64,000 bases of DNA from positions 6,421,501 to 6,485,500 of the forward strand of contig CAXIWW010000817.1 of the NCBI GenBank assembly GCA_964036315.1. Reading direction: 5' to 3'. This stretch comes from Acanthosepion esculentum. Lineage: Eukaryota > Mollusca > Cephalopoda > Sepiida > Sepiidae. The translations under genes and the position numbers were made by a program. A model generated the notes under the pieces. That model saw only the letters and a list, made by a program, of their open reading frames with translations, was not told where the DNA came from and searched no databases. The number at the start of each line of letters is the position of its first letter. Position 1 is the first letter of the stretch. Positions 1 to 10,317 of this stretch are shown here, in pieces.

Positions 1-3000
1 GGCTATGCTGCTGGACGTAGTTTATCTTTTTACATTAGACGCTAAAATATGCACCAGAAACCAATAGCACAGAATCACGGGTGCTGGACGTAGTGTATCA
101 TCTCACACAAGACGCTCAAATATGGACCGGAAGCTAACAGGTCAGAGGCCATGCTGCTGGACGTAGTGTAAAATCTTACATTAGACGCTCAAATATGGAC
201 TGGAAACCAACAGATGAGAGGCCATGCTGCTGGACGTAGTTTATCTTTTTACATTAGACGCTAAAATATGCACCAGAAACCAATAGCACAGAATCACGGG
301 TGCTGGACGTAGTGTATCATCTCACACAAGACGCACAAATATGGACCGGAAGCCAACAGGTCAGTGGCCATGCTGCTGGCGTAGTGTAAAATCTTAAATT
401 AGACGCTCAAATATGGACTCGAAACCAAAACATGAGAGTCCATGCTGCTGGTCGTAATTTATCTTTTTACATTAGACGCTCAAATATGAACCAGAAACCA
501 AGAGATGAGAGACAGGGCTGCTGGACGTAGTGTATCATCTTACACAAGATGCTCAGATATGGACCGGAAGCCAACAGGTCACAGTCCATGCGGCTGGACG
601 TAGTCTAACGGCTTACATTAGACGCTCAAATATGGACTGGAAACCAACAGATCGCAGTCCATGCACCTGGACGTAGTTTATCTTTTTACATTAGAGGCTA
701 AAATATACACCAGAAGCCAACAGATCAGAATCACGTCTGCTGGACGTACTGTATCATCTTACACAAGACGCTCAAATATGGACCGGAAGCCAACAGATGA
801 GAGACAGGGCTGCTGGACGTAGTGTATCATCTTACATTAGACGCTCAAATATGGACCGGAAACCAACAGATCAGAGGCCATGCTGCTGGACGTAGTTTAT
901 CTTTTTACATTAGTCCCTCAAATATGCACGAGAAACCAAGAGACCAGAAACAGTGCTGCTGGATGTAGTGTATCATCTAACACAAGACGCTCAAATATGG
1001 ACCGGAAGAAAACAGGTCAGAGGCCATGTTGCTGGACGTAGTCTAAAATCTTACATTAGACGCTCAAATATGATCCGGAAACCAAGAGATCAGAGGCCAT
1101 GCTGCTGGACGTAGTATATCTTTCTACGTTAGACGCTCAGATAGGCACCAGAACCAACAGATCAGAATCATGGCTGCTGGACGTAGTGTATCATCTTACA
1201 CAAGACGCTCAAATATGGACTTGAAGCCAACAGGTCAGAGGCCATGCTGCTGGACGTAATCTAAAAGCTTACATTAGACGCCCAAATATAGACCGGAATC
1301 CAACAGATCAGAGTCCATGCTGCTGGCCGTAGTTTATCTCTTTACATTAGACGCTCAAATATGCACCAGAAACAAACAGATCAGAATCATGTCTGCTGGA
1401 CGTAGTGTATCATCTTACACAAGACGCTCAAATATGGATCGGAAGCCAACAGGTCAGAGGCCATGCTGCTGGACGTAGTCTAAAATCTTACATTAGACGC
1501 ACAAATATGGACCGGAAACCAACAAATCAGCGGCCATGCTGCTGGTCGTATTTTATCTTTTTACATTAGACGCTCAAATATGCACGAGAAACCAAGAGAT
1601 CAGAAACAGGCATGCTGGATGTAGTGTATCATCTTACACAAGACGCTCAAATATGGACCGGAAGCCAACAGGTCAGAGGCCATGCTGCTGGACGTAGTCT
1701 AAAATCTTACATTAGACGCTCAAATATAGCCCGGAAACCAACAGATCAGAAGCCACGCTACTGGACGTAGTTTATCTTTTTACATTAGACGCTCAAATAT
1801 GCACCAGAATCCAAGAGATCAGAAACAGGTCTGCTGGACGTAGTGTATCATCTTACAGATTACGTTCAAATATGGACCGGAAGCCAACAGGTCAGAGGCC
1901 ATTCTGCTGGTGTAGTCTAAAAGGTTACATTAGACGCCCAAATATAGACCGGAATCCAACAGATCAGAGGCCATACTACTGGACGTAGTTTCTCTTTTTA
2001 CATTAGACGCTCAAATATGCACCAGAAACCAAGAGATCAGAATCAGGGCTGATGGACGTTGTGTATCATCTTTCACAAGACGCTCAAATATGGACCGGTA
2101 GCCAAGAGGTCAGAGGCCTTGCTGCTGGACGTAGTCTAAAATCTTACATTAGACGCCCGAATATGGATTGGAAACCAACAGATCAGAGGCCATGCTGCTG
2201 GACGTAGTTTATCTTTTTACATTAGACGCTCAAATATGCACCAGAAACCAACAGATCAGAATGATGTCTGTTAGACGTAGTGTATCATCTTATAAAAGAC
2301 GATCAAATATTGCCCGGAAACCAACAGATCAGAGGCCATGCTGCTGGTCGTAGTTTATCTTTTTACATTAGACGCTCAAATATGCACCAGAAGCAAGACA
2401 TCAGAATCATGGCTGCTGGACGTAGTGTATCATCTTACACAAGACGCTCAAATATGGACCGGAAGCCAAAAGGTCAGACGTCTTGCTGCTGGTCGTAGTC
2501 TAAAATCTTACATTAGTTACTCAAATAAGGACCGGAAACCAACAGATCAGAGGCCATGCTACTGGACGTAGTTTATCTTTTTACATTAGACGCTCAAATA
2601 TGCACCAGAAACCAAGAGATCAGAAACAGGGCTGCTGGACGTAGTGTATCATCTGATACAATACGCTCAAATATGGACCGGAATCCAACTGGTAAGAGGC
2701 CCGGCTGCTGGACGTAGTCTAAAATCTTACATTAGTCGCTCAAATATGGAACGGAAACCAATAGATCATAGGCCATGCTGCTGGACGTAGTTTATCATTT
2801 TATATTACACGCTCAAATATGCACCAGAAACCAAGAGATCAGAAACAGGGCTGCTGGACCTAGTGTATCAACTTACACAAGACGCTCAAATATGGACCGG
2901 AACGCAACAGATCAGAGGGCATTCTGCTGGACGTAGTATAAAATCTTACATTAGACGCTCAAATATGGACCGGAAACCAACAGATCAGAGGCCATACTGC

Positions 3001-3678
3001 TGGACGTAGTTTATCTTTTTACATTAGACTCTCAAATATGCACCAGAAACCAACAGATCAGAATCATGGCAGCTGGACGTAGTGTACCTTCTTACACAAG
3101 ACGCACAAATATGGACCGGAATCTAACAGGTCAGAGGCCATGCTGCAGGACGTAGTCTAAAATCTTACATTAGACGCTGAAATATGGACCGGAAACCAAC
3201 CGATCAGAGGCCATGCTGCTGGACGTAGTTTAACTTTTTACATTAGACGCTCAAATTTGCACAAGAAGCAAGACATCAGAATCATGGCTGCTGGACGTAG
3301 TGTATCATCTTACACAAGACGCTCAAATATGGACTGGAAGCCAAAAGGTCAGAGGGCATGCTGCTGGACGTAGTCTAAAATCTTACATTAGAGGCTCAAA
3401 TATGGACCGGAAACCTACAGTTCAGAGGCCATGCTGCTGGACCTAGTTTATCTTTCTACATTAGATGCTCAAATATGCACCAGAAACCAAGAGATCAGAA
3501 ACAGGGCTGCTGGACGTAGTGTATCAGCTGATACAAGACGCTCAAATATGCACCGGAAACCAAGAGATCAGAGGCCATGCTGCTGGGCGTAGTCTATCTT
3601 TTTACATTAGACGCTCAAATATGCAGCAGAACCAACAGATCAGAATCATGGCTGCTGGACGTAGTGTATCATCTTACA
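1..3678 (+). repeat. Satellite family A, forward array (73-bp monomer, 219-bp higher-order repeat)
   Basis: Tandem array with a 73-bp monomer, measured from the recurring CTGGACGTAG at 11, 84, 157 and 230. Three monomer types alternate in a fixed order. Type 1 reads TTTATCTTTTTACATTAGAC with a GCACCAGAAACC segment. Type 2 reads TGTATCATCTTACACAAGAC with GGACCGGAAGCC. Type 3 reads TCTAAAATCTTACATTAGAC with GGACCGGAAACC. Together they make a 219-bp higher-order repeat. Because 219 is divisible by 3, short open frames of 60-80 codons recur with the same peptide; they overlap across frames, have no conserved start and are not genes. The array enters from the left window edge, so its true start is not seen. 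The family is not recognised. Confidence 0.95.
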
Positions 3679-3960
3679 TCGTCCAGCAGCCCTGTTTCTG
3701 AACTCTTGGTTTCTGGTGCATATTTGAGCGTCTAATGTAAAAATATAAACTACCTCCAGCAGCATGGCCTCTGATCTGTTGGTCTCCGGTCCATATTTGT
3801 GCGTCCTGTGTAAGATGATACACTACGTCCAGCAGCCCTGTTTCTGATCTCTTGGTTTCTGGTGCATATTTGAGCATCTAATGTTGAAAGATAAACTAGG
3901 TCCAGCAGCATGGCCTCTGAACTGTTGGTTTCCGGTCCATATTTGAGCCTCTAATGTAAG
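3390..3960. repeat. Palindrome P1 in family A, axis near 3671
   Basis: The arms on either side of the A orientation switch carry the same rare variants in mirrored positions. Left: GAGGCTC at 3391-3397, ACAGTTCAG near 3416-3424, GGACCTAG near 3439-3446 and TAGATGCTC near 3462-3470. The reverse complement of each is found at about 3945-3951, 3918-3926, 3896-3903 and 3872-3880. Midpoints of the mirrored sites all fall at about 3671. The usual monomers have GACGCTC, CAGATCAG and GGACGTAG here, so sharing marks a common origin. Similarity weakens beyond about 3380 and 3970 in the type 1 monomers. Confidence 0.8.
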
Positions 3961-6904
3961 ATTTTAGACTACATCCAGCAGCATGACCTCTGACATGTTG
4001 GCTTCCGGTCCATATTTGTGCGTCTTTTGTAAGATGATACACTACGTCCAGCACCCCTGTTTCTGATCTCTTGGTTTCTGGTGCCTATTTGAGCGTCTAA
4101 TGTAAAAAGACAAACTACGTCCAGCAGCATGGCCTCTGATCTGTTGGTTTCAAGTCCATATTTGATCGTCTAATGTAAGATTTTAGACTACGTCCAGCAG
4201 CATGACCTCTTACCTTTTGGCTTTCGGTCCATATTTGAGGGTCTTGTGTGAGATGGTAGACTACGTGCAGCAGCCATGATTCTGATCTGTTGGTTCTGGT
4301 GCATATTTGAGCGTCTAATGTAAAATGATAAACTACGCCCAGCAGCATGGCCTCATATCTGTTGGTTTCCCATCCATATTTGAGCGTCTAATGTAAGATT
4401 TTAGATTACGTCCAGCAGCATGGCCTCTGACCTGTTGGTTTCCGGTCCATATTTGAGCGTCTTGTGTAAGATGATACACTACGTCCAGCAGCTTGGCCTC
4501 TGATCTGTTCGTTTCCAGTCCATATTTGAGCGTCTAATGTAAGATTTTAGACTACGTCCAGCAGCATGGCCTCTTACCAGTTGGCCTCCGGTCCATATTT
4601 GAGCGTCTTGTATCAGATGATACGCTACGTCCAGCTGCCCTGTTTCTGATCTCTTGGTTTCTGGTGCATATTTGAGCCTCTAATGTAGATAGATAAACTA
4701 CGTTCAGCAGCATGGCCTCTGACCTGTTGGCTTCCGGTCCATATTTGAGCCTCTTGTGTAAGATGATACACTACGTCCAGCATCCATGATTCTGATGTCT
4801 CGCTTCTGGTGCATATTTGAGCGTCTAATGTAAAAAGATGAACTACGTCCATCAGCATGGCCTCTTATCTGTTGGTTTCCGGTCTATATTTCGGCGTCTA
4901 ATGTAAGATTTTAGACTACGTCCAGCAGCATGGCTTCTGAACTGTTGGCTTCCGGTCCATATTTGAGCGTCTTGTGTAAGATGATACACTACGTCCAGCA
5001 GCCCTGTTTCTAATCTCTTGGTTTCTGGTGCATATATGAGCGTCTAATGTAAAAAGATAAACTACGTCCAGCGGCATAGCCTATGATCTGTTGGTTTCCG
5101 GTCCATATTTGAGCGTCTAATGAAAGATCATAGACTACGTCCAGCAGCATGACCTCTGACCTGTTGGCTTCCGGTCCATATTTGAGCGTCTTGTGTAATT
5201 ACACTACGTGCAGTAGCCATGATTCTGATCTCTTGGTTTCTGTTGCATATTTGAGCGTCTAATGTAAAAAGTTAACTACGTCCATCAGCATGGCCTCTCA
5301 TCTGTTGGTTTCCGGTCCATATTTGAGCGTCTAATGTAAGATTTTAGACTACGTCCAGAAGAATGGCCTCTGACCTGTTGACTTCCGGTCCATATTTGAG
5401 CGTCTTGTGTAAAATGATACACTACGTCCAGCAGCCATGATTCTGATCTATTGGTTTCTTGTGCATATTTGAGCGTCTAATGTAGAAAGATAAATAGGTC
5501 CAGCAGCATGGCCTCTGATCTGTTGGTTTTCGGTCCATATTTGAGCGTCTAATGTAAGATTTTAGACTACGTCCAGCAGCATGTCTTCTGAACTGTTGGC
5601 TTCAAGTCCATATTTGAGCGTCTTGTGTAAGATGATACACTACGTCCAGCAGCTATGATTCTGATCTGTTGGTTCTGGTGCATATTTGAGCTTCTAATTT
5701 AAAAAGATGAACTACGTCCAGCAGCATGACCTCTGATCTGTTGGTTTCCGGTCCATATTTGAGCGTCTAATGTAAGATTTTAGACTACGTCCAGCAGCAT
5801 GGCCTCTGACCTGTTGGCTTCGGGTCCATATTTGAGCGTCTTGTGTATGATGATACACTACGTCCAGCAGCCATGATTCTGATCTGTTGGTTCTGGTGCA
5901 TATTTGAGCGTCTAATGTAAAAAGATAAACTACGTCCAGCAGCATGGCCTCTGAACTGTTGGTTTCCGGTCCATATTTGAGCGTCTAATGTAAGATTTTA
6001 GACTACGTCCAGCAGCATGGCTTCTGATCTGTTGGTTACCGGTCCATATTTGAGCGTCTAATGTAAGATTTTAGACTACGTCCAGCAGCATGGCCTCTGA
6101 CCTGTTGGCTTCCGGTCCATATTTGTGCGTCTTGTGTAAGATGATACATTACGTCCAGCAGCCATGATTCTGATCTGTTGGTTCTGGTGCATATTTGAGC
6201 GTCTAATGTAAAAAGATAAACTACGTCCAGCAGCATGGCCTCTGATCTGTTGGTTTCCGGTCCATATTTGAGCGTCTAATGTAAGATTTTAGACTACGTC
6301 CAGCAGCATGGCCTCTGATCTGTTGGTTTCCGGTCTATATTTGAACGTCTTGTGTAACGTGATACACTACGTCTAGCAGCCCTGTTTCTGATCTCTTGGT
6401 TTCTGGTGCATATTTGAGCGTCTAATGAAAGATCATAGACTACGTCCAGCAGCATGGCCTCTGACCTGTTGGCCTCCGGTCCATATTTGAGCGCCTTGTG
6501 TAATTACACTACGTCCAGTAGCCATGATTCTGATCTCTTGGTTTATGGTGCATATTTGAGCGTCTAATGTAAAAAGATAAACTACGTCCATCAGCATGGC
6601 CTCTCATCTGTTGGTTTCCGGTCCATATTTGAGCCTGCAACGTAAGATCTTAGACTACGTCCAGCAGCATGGCCTCTGAGCTGGTAGCTTTCGGTCCATA
6701 TTTGAGCGTCTTGTGTAAGATGATACACTTCGTCCAGCAGCCATGATTCTGATCTGTTGGTTTCTGGTGCATATTTGAGCGTCTAATTTAAAAAGATAAA
6801 CTACGTCCAGCAGCATGACCTCTGATCTGTTGGTTTCCGGTCCATATTTGAGCGTCTAATGTAAGATTTTAGACTACCTCCAGCAGCATGGCCTCTGATC
6901 TGTT
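3679..6904 (-). repeat. Satellite family A, inverted array
   Basis: Same 73-bp monomers and three-type order as the forward array, but reverse complemented, for example AAACTACGTCCAGCAGCATG and GGTTTCCGGTCCATATTTGA. Orientation flips within one monomer near 3679. With the forward part this makes about 94 monomers, or roughly 31 higher-order units. Monomers differ by scattered substitutions and small indels, including missing bases and an 8-10 bp loss at the TGTGTAATTACACTACG sites near 5195 and 6501. It ends where family B begins at 6905. Confidence 0.95.
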
Positions 6905-7298
6905 GGTGTCCAATTGTCCGGAATTTCTTACCTTATCCATAATTACAAAAGTTTTTCGACACGTTGAATAGAGTCGAGTCGAAATTCAACGGTATGGGGA
7001 CTTGTGTTAGCTCATTTGCGGAAATTGTCATGGGGCCCTAAACTGGGAAATCAGTCATATTTCACTTGTTTATAACTTTTTTCCAGTAAAAGAAATATTT
7101 TCAAAATGGGCATCAAATTGTGTGCAATTATTTGATTTGTCTATGTTTACAGAGATTTTTCATTTGGTCAGATAGTAAAAAGTACAGCTTTCACGATGAG
7201 CGCGGTATGTCATCTGACAATTTACAGCGTCCGAATTCCATTGTGCCAAATAAGACTACATTTCTAATTTTTCCTTTTTATAGAATCCACACAATATT
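6905..7298 (+). repeat. Family B unit 1
   Basis: First complete 394-bp unit. It starts inside the TTGGT shared with the last A monomer and has the diverged CAATTGTCCGG and CACGATGAGCGCGG variants. Confidence 0.85.
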
Positions 7299-7693
7299 GG
7301 TGTCCAATTGTCGGGAATTTCTTGCCTTATCCATAATTCCAATGGTTTTTTCGACACTTTGAATAGAGTCGAGTCGAAATTCAACGGTATGGGGAATTGT
7401 GTTAGCTCATTTGCGTAAATTGTCATGTGGCCCTAAACTGGGAAATCAGTCATATTGTACTTGTTTATAACTTTTTTCCAGTAAAAGAAATATTTTTAAA
7501 ATGGGCATCAAATTGTGCACAATTATTTGATTTGTCTATGTTTACAGGGATTTTTTATTTGGTCAGATAGTAAAAAGTACAGCTTTCACCATCTGCACGG
7601 TATGTCCTCTGACAATTTACAGCGTCCGAATTGCAGTGTGCACAATAAGACTGCATTTCTAATTATTCCTTTTTATAGAATCCACAAAATATT
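7299..7693 (+). repeat. Family B unit 2
   Basis: Second complete 395-bp unit. It differs from unit 1 at scattered positions, for example CACCATCTGCACGG where unit 1 has CACGATGAGCGCGG. Confidence 0.85.
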
Positions 7694-8088
7694 GGTGTCC
7701 AATTGTCGAGAATTTCTTGCCTTATCCATAATTACAAAAGTTTTTTCGACACCTTGATTAGAGTCGAGTCGAAATTCAAAGGTATGGGGACTTGCGTTAG
7801 CTCATTTGCGGAAATTGTCATGCGGACCTAAACTGGGTAATCAGTCAAAAATCACTTGTTCATAACTTTTTTCCAGTAAAAGAAATATCTTCAAAACGGT
7901 ATCAAATTGTCTGCAATTATTTGGTTGGTCTATGTATACAGGGATTTTTCATTTGGTCAGATAGTAAAAAGTACAGCTTTCACCAGGTGCGCGGTATATC
8001 GTCTGACAATTTACAGCGTCCGAATTCCAGTGTGCACAATAAGACTGCAATTCTAATTTTGCCTTTTTATAGAATCCACAAAATATTG
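7694..8088 (+). repeat. Family B unit 3
   Basis: Third complete unit. It has small indels, such as a shortened AAAACGGTATCAAATTG segment, and the variant CACCAGGTGCGCGG. Confidence 0.85.
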
Positions 8089-8215
8089 CTGTCCAATTTT
8101 CGGGAATATCATGCCTTATTCATAATTACAAATGTTTTTTCGACACCTTGATTAGAATCTAGTCGCAATTCAACGGTATGGGGACCCTTGTTAGCTCATT
8201 TGCGGAAATTTTCAA
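8089..8215 (+). repeat. Family B unit 4, truncated
   Basis: Only the first part of the unit is present. Homology stops after TTTGCGGAAATTTTCA, and family C begins with ATCTCAGGCTGCTAC. Confidence 0.85.
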
Positions 8216-9754
8216 AGGATCTCAGGCTGCTACAAGCCGATTTCTCCGGCCTCTTTTGTGCCAACTTACTTCCAAGCAATCTCAGGCTGCTACGAGCCGA
8301 CTACGCCTGGATCTTCTATGACGAATGCCTTACAAGCAATCAACGGCTGCAACAAATCGATCTCCTGGCTCTTTCGTGACAACTGCCTTACAAGAAATCT
8401 CAGACTACTACAAGCTGACTACGCCTTTCTCTTTTGTGGCAACTGCCTTACAAGCAATCTCAGGCTGCAGCAAGCCCAATTCTCCTGGCTTTTTTTGCCA
8501 ATTGCCTTACAAGTAATCCCAGGCTGCTACGAGCGTATTTCATCTGGCTCTTTTGTGGCAACTGCCTTACAAGCAATCTCAGGCCTCTACAAGACGAATT
8601 CTCCTGGGTCTTTTGTGAGAACTGCCTTACAAGCAATCTCAGGATGCTACGGGTCGACTACGCCTGGCTCTTCTATGACAAGTGGCTTACAAGCAAACTC
8701 CAGGCTGCTACAAGCCGATTTCTCCTGGCTCTTTTTTGGCAACTGCCTTACAAGCAAACTCAGGCTGCTACAAATCGACATCTACTGTCTCTTTTGTGCG
8801 AACTGTCTTACAACCAATATCAGGCTGCCTCTAGGAACAATTACTTTTTGTTCCAATTGCCTTAAAAAAGCAATCCCAGGCGGCTACGTGACGATTTCTC
8901 CTGGCTGTTTTGTGGTAACTGCCTTACAAGCAATCTCAAGCTGCTACAAGCCGAATTATCCTGGCTCTATTGTGACAACTGCCTGAAAAGCAATCTCAGG
9001 CTGCAGCAATCCCACTTCTCCTGGCTTTTTGTGCCAATTGCCTTACAAGCAATCCCAGGGGGGCTAAGAGCCGATTTCTCCTGGCTCTTTTATTACAACT
9101 GCCTTTCAAGAAATCTCAGGCAGCTACAAGCCGAATTCGCCTGTCTCTTTTGTGAAACTGCCTTACAAGCAATCACAGGCTGCTACGAGCCAATTTCTCC
9201 TGGGTCTTTTCTGGCAACTGCCTTACAAGAATTCTCCGGCTACTACAAGCCGAATTTTCCTTGCTCTTTTGTGATACCTGCGTTACAAGTAATCTCATGC
9301 TGCAGCAATATGAATTCTCCTGGCTTTCTATGCTAATTGCCTTACAAGCAATCTCACGCTGCTAAGCCCGAATACGCCTGGCTCTATTGTGACAACTGCA
9401 TTACAAGCAATCACAGGCTGTCCTCAGCACAATTCTCCTGACATTTTGTGCGAATTGCTTTAAAAGCAATCCCAGGCGTCTACGTGCCGATTACTCCTGG
9501 GCTTTTGTGGTAACTGCGTTACAAGCAATCTCAGGCTGCTACAAGCCGAATTCTCCTGGCTCTGTTGTGACAACTGCTTTACAAGCAATCTCAGGCTGCA
9601 GCAATCCCAATTCTCTTGGGGTTTTTTTGCCAATTGCCTTAGAAGCAATGCCAGGCGGCTACGACCCGATTTCTCCTGGCTCTTTTGTGGCAACTTCCTT
9701 ACAAGCATGGCAGGCTGCTACGAGCCGATTTCTCCTGGCTCATTTGTGGCATCA

Positions 9755-10003
9755 GGCTGAGATTTCGTGTAAGGCAGTTTTCACAAAAGAGCCAAAAGAA
9801 GTCGGCTCGTAGCCGCCTGGGATTGCTTGTAAGGCAGTTGCTGCAAAGGAGCCAGGAGAAATCGTCTCGTAGCCGCCTGGGATGGCTTGTAAGACAATTG
9901 GCACACAAAGCCAGGAGAATTTGGCTTGTAGCAGACTGAGAATGCTTGTAAGGCATAAGCCACAATTGAGCCAGGAGAAATCGGCTCGTAACAGCCTGGG
10001 ATT
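9755..10003 (-). repeat. Inverted piece in family C, left arm of hairpin P2
   Basis: Within an otherwise forward array, this 249-bp piece is reversed (GTAAGGCAGTT, GGAGAAATCGGCTCGTAG). Its reverse complement matches forward monomers at about 10069-10317 in the same order and with the same rare variants, notably GCTCCTTTGCAGCAAC (9837-9852 reversed against 10220-10235) and TCTTACAAGCCATCCCAGG. The mirrored sites centre on about 10036, leaving a spacer of about 66 bp, close to one monomer. Confidence 0.85.
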
Positions 10004-10068
10004 ACAAGCAATCTCAGGCTGCCACTAGTCCAATTCTCCTGACTTTTTGTGCCAATTGCCTTACAAGA

Positions 10069-10317
10069 AATCCCAGGCTGCTACGTGCCGATTCCTCGTG
10101 GCTCATTTGTGGCATCTGCCTTACAAGCATTCTCAGGCTGCTATAAGCCCAATTCTCCTGGCTTTTTGTGCCAATTGTCTTACAAGCCATCCCAGGCGGC
10201 TACGAGATGATTTCTCGTAGCTCCTTTGCAGCAACTGCCTTACAAGCAATCTCAGTCTGCAACAAGCCGAATTCTCCTGGCTCTTTTGTGAAAACTGCCA
10301 TACAAGCAATGTCAGAC
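10069..10317 (+). repeat. Right arm of hairpin P2
   Basis: Forward partner of the reversed piece at 9755-10003. It carries the private sequence CTCCTTTGCAGCAACTGCC and the rare TCTTACAAGCCATCCC. The two arms differ at scattered bases, so they are diverged copies rather than an exact fold-back. Confidence 0.8.

Larger units (their letters stand above)
6905..8215 (+). repeat. Satellite family B, 395-bp AT-rich tandem unit, about 3.3 copies
   Basis: Copies start at GGTGTCCAATTG in 6905, 7299 and 7694, with a partial copy from 8089 (GCTGTCCAATTT), giving periods of 394, 395 and 395 bp. Each unit holds TCGAGTCGAAATTCAACGGT, TTAGCTCATTTGCG, a TAACTTTTTTCCAGTAAAAG stretch and CATTTGGTCAGATAGTAAAA. 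The copies are near-identical in long stretches but have point differences. The unit shows no coding potential: open frames of 76-80 codons recur at the unit period and have no recognisable domain. The fourth copy is cut after about 125 bp, where family C begins. I do not recognise the family. It could derive from a non-autonomous transposon, but no terminal inverted repeats or target-site duplications are visible. Confidence 0.9.

Noticed and set aside
7120..8151. Three similar 76-80 codon frames in family B
   Set aside because: They recur at the 395-bp period with substitutions and no recognisable domain. Recurrence reflects the tandem unit, not a gene family.
6905..8215. CENP-B box in family B around TTTTTCGACACGTTGAATAG
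   Set aside because: It has TTCG but lacks the CGGG part of the motif. No match to the motif was noticed in the consensus of the other families.
8258..8986. 242-codon frame with a 20-residue repeat in family C
   Set aside because: It follows from the 60-bp period and ends at ordinary monomer variation. Equivalent frames occur on the opposite strand in neighbouring monomers.
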